The position numbers and the translations under genes were made by a program. Under the pieces are notes generated by a model, which worked only from the letters and a program-made list of their open reading frames with translations, made no database searches and was not told the DNA's origin. Shown here in pieces: positions 61,944 through 64,000 of a DNA stretch of 64,000 nt (positions are counted from its first letter, which is position 1; every line of letters starts with the position of its first letter). This DNA is from Sporisorium sorghi (Eukaryota; Basidiomycota; Ustilaginomycetes; Ustilaginales; Ustilaginaceae), in contig JALCCG010000030.1 of NCBI GenBank assembly GCA_023212695.1, positions 1-64,000 of the forward strand. Direction: 5' to 3'.

Positions 61944-63060
61944 TGTTGTAGAATTGGATGACTGCTGCTGAGAGTGTAGCAAGACGTCCAAGAGGAGTAG
62001 TTGATAGAGATGGTGGTCAGCCTAGAAGGTGAAAGACGCAGTGTCTGCGCAGCAATATGTTGACCGCTCAAGTCCACTCGTGCGCTCGAGCCTGCCTGAG
62101 CTTCCTCACTCACACTCTCTCCGCCATCTCGAGTGTGACTCTGATTTCATAAAAAAAAAAAAAATCAAAAAATCGATTTTTTCCAAAATCACCAAAATTT
62201 CATCTCGCCCCTCTGTCTCTGGTTGAAGCCAGGCTCCGCAACCCCCTTTTTTTTTTTTTTTTTTTTTTTTTTTCGTTGCGTCAACGCCATCTCTGTGTGA
62301 AGCGTTCCCACAGATGCGGTCACTATGACAACCCTGCTCGATGAAGCTAAGTCGCTGCGAGGCACCACCCATGACAAACTGAAACAGGGCTGAGGTGTGG
62401 AGAAAGAGTAGTAACCTCTCGGCCCAATGACTCGAGCGGTGGCTCCGGACCTGACTCGGCGGACAAAGATCCTGCACGACTGAGCACAACGTGCAGATTT
62501 TTGCATCCCAATCACGCCTTTTTCGAGATCGGGGAGATCAATGAGATCGGGAGAAGTCTCCGACAGGTTCTCGATCTCCTTACACTTGACCTAACAATCT
62601 AGAAGAAAAAAAAAGCGCTCGCCAGCTGTCAGGTTGTGCCGCTCCTCTCTGCACTCGAACACAGAAGAATCCTGAGGCAGGTTTGAGCCGCCGTTCTCAG
62701 ACGCAACGCAGTTTTTGCCGGGATGACGGAAGGCAGTCAGTTCCCTGCAGACGTCTCCTTGGCCATGAGACTCTTCCACAAGCGAAGGTGACGGAGGACG
62801 AGCATGCGCACCTTGCAGCTTAAAGCGATCCGAGCGCGGCGCGATAGACAAAAGCGACCACTTTCATCGTGCAGGGTGGGCAGAGGAGTTTCGCCTGAAC
62901 AAGGCAGACAATAGAGATTGATGAGACAGTTGGCACATCTTGCCTCGCTCTAACTCACCGGAAAACTGCTCCGTCGATGCTCTGCCTGAGATAAAGCGAA
63001 GGCTCCGCCGATACCTTTGCTTCCTTTCCACTCCACCACCCTCCTCTTCCGCATCCAACC
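61944..63060. other. Divergent promoter region of PGDH and the F-box-like gene
   Basis: It contains A14 at 62151-62164, T27 at 62247-62273 and a GAGATCGGG direct repeat at about 62524 and 62541. No gene is supported. Confidence 0.6.
62247..62273. repeat. Poly-T tract (27 bases)
   Basis: An uninterrupted T run about 300 bases upstream of the PGDH start on its non-template side. It is similar in length to the A26 run in front of KRE33. Confidence 0.95.
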
Positions 63061-64000
63061 ATGAGCGGCATCTCGCGTCTGCTACGTTGGGCTCCTTGCC
63101 TCTGGGCCGTCTCCAGACTGGTCAGCAGCTCGGGTCACACTTCTCGATCCCAGCTGCTCAACACCCAGTCCGCTTCTCAGCACCCGTCTGGACCTGCAGA
63201 CTTGCTCAACACCCTCAGCTTCCCGGCTCGCACGGTCGTCAAGCACACTCACGTCCCCAGGGCAGCTCAAGCACGTCGTACGCAGCGCGCATCCCTTTCG
63301 ACCCACTCCGACAGGTCCACCTCCTATGAAGTGGAGAATGGGGGCTCAGCCTCATGGTCGCAGAGCCTCTTGCGCACTCGTCGCCCGCTCGTGCACGACG
63401 GCTGGCAGTGGGAGAACCCGTACAGGCTGCCCTTTCGCGTGGCTCACAAAGCCCTTTCGATCTCAAACGTGATCCTCAGCCAAGTGAGAGGCGTCTGCTT
63501 CGGTCGACCTCTTCCGATCGAGCTTCAGAAAGGCATCTTTCTCACGGTGCGCCATCGCGCTCGCAAATCCAGCGACTTGAACGAACGAGACATGCTCCTC
63601 GTCTCCAGGCACTGGCACAAACTCCATCGACAGCACTTCTGGAAGAAGCGATGGCTGAATCTCAGGCCCAACACTGCTCAGTGGTCCTCCATTTTCGAGC
63701 GCGTCCAGGCTCTGGTACGGAACGCTGACGTAATCCACAACGTCAAGCTTCAAGGCGTGCTGACCGACATTCAGCCGACCTCGATCCACCAGGCTCTGTC
63801 CGACTGTCCCCAACTTGCCGAAATCGCCATGTGCAGCATCTCGAGGATCAAGATCGGCAAGCTTGACAACCTCAACGAGCTGCTCTTGAAGCAGATCCTG
63901 CTTCACCACCAAGACCGCATTCGTCATTTCGAATTTCGAGCGGGAGAGACGCCCTTCTTCCTCGGCCGACGCTCCCTTTTCGCCGGTTCGGTGCTTCTGC
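63061..64000 (+). CDS. F-box-like protein, 5' part only
   Basis: An ATG at 63061 (context CCAACCATGAGC) opens a frame of at least 313 codons with no stop before the window ends. The N-terminus (MSGISRLLRWAPCLWAVSRL) is hydrophobic and basic, possibly a signal or targeting sequence. Residues about 150-205 read like an F-box: RPLPIELQKGIFLTV, then DMLLVSRHWHKLHRQHFW. The part after it (NVKLQGVLTDIQPTSIHQAL, CPQLAEIAMCSI) has the leucine pattern of loose leucine-rich repeats. It may therefore be a ubiquitin-ligase adaptor. The assignment is by pattern only. Confidence 0.65.
   Translation, partial: MSGISRLLRWAPCLWAVSRLVSSSGHTSRSQLLNTQSASQHPSGPADLLNTLSFPARTVVKHTHVPRAAQARRTQRASLSTHSDRSTSYEVENGGSASWSQSLLRTRRPLVHDGWQWENPYRLPFRVAHKALSISNVILSQVRGVCFGRPLPIELQKGIFLTVRHRARKSSDLNERDMLLVSRHWHKLHRQHFWKKRWLNLRPNTAQWSSIFERVQALVRNADVIHNVKLQGVLTDIQPTSIHQALSDCPQLAEIAMCSISRIKIGKLDNLNELLLKQILLHHQDRIRHFEFRAGETPFFLGRRSLFAGSVLL

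Overview
The window is nuclear DNA of a basidiomycete fungus, most probably a smut or smut-like yeast (Ustilaginomycotina, Ustilaginales). The evidence is a compact gene layout on both strands, long and mostly intronless reading frames with moderately GC-rich coding sequence, proteins swollen by Ser/Gln/Ala/Pro-rich linkers, short GTAAGT...CAG introns that sit mainly in leaders, and protein families typical of Dikarya. I cannot name the species from sequence alone. No prokaryotic, viral or CRISPR feature is visible.

Layout. 0-12.6 kb: a SABATH-like methyltransferase (minus), the rRNA/tRNA cytidine acetyltransferase Kre33/NAT10 (plus), and a PARP-type zinc-finger protein with ten AT-hooks, split by one intron (plus). 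15-26 kb: an Ssd1/Dis3L2-family RNB protein with a spliced leader (plus), alpha-tubulin (minus), and an EF-hand-regulated mitochondrial carrier (plus). 26-41 kb: a divergent kinase-like protein (minus), an SRF-type MADS-box factor of the Mcm1 family (plus), an ADCK1/Mcp2-type UbiB protein (minus), an unrecognised Q/H-rich protein (plus), and eIF3 subunit l (plus). 41-46.4 kb: a 1682-residue inositol-polyphosphate 5-phosphatase (minus). 46.4-49.7 kb: a gene-poor, AT-richer 3.3-kb interval full of inverted repeats and CCAAT boxes. 49.7-64 kb: neuropathy-target-esterase-type lysophospholipase NTE1 (plus), dolichyl-phosphate glucosyltransferase ALG5 (plus), bleomycin hydrolase (minus), 3-phosphoglycerate dehydrogenase (minus), and the 5' part of an F-box-like gene that runs off the right edge (plus).

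These are mainly housekeeping genes for translation and RNA (Kre33, eIF3l, Ssd1), the cytoskeleton, mitochondria, phospholipid turnover (5-phosphatase and NTE1, divergent across the repeat-rich interval), glycosylation and serine synthesis. They do not form a cluster or a single pathway. Several neighbours converge with close stop codons, so antisense overlap of 3' ends is likely.

I found no clear new biological system. The best leads are the array of near-perfect palindromes plus a CCAAT cluster upstream of NTE1, the ten-AT-hook protein whose first hook is created by splicing, the 5-phosphatase whose catalytic fold is interrupted by three long linkers, a bleomycin hydrolase encoded with its mature C-terminus and a myristoylation-type N-terminus, and a possible unannotated two-exon micro-gene near 30 kb. 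Gene starts are placed at in-frame ATG codons; several reading frames stay open further upstream but contain no ATG there.
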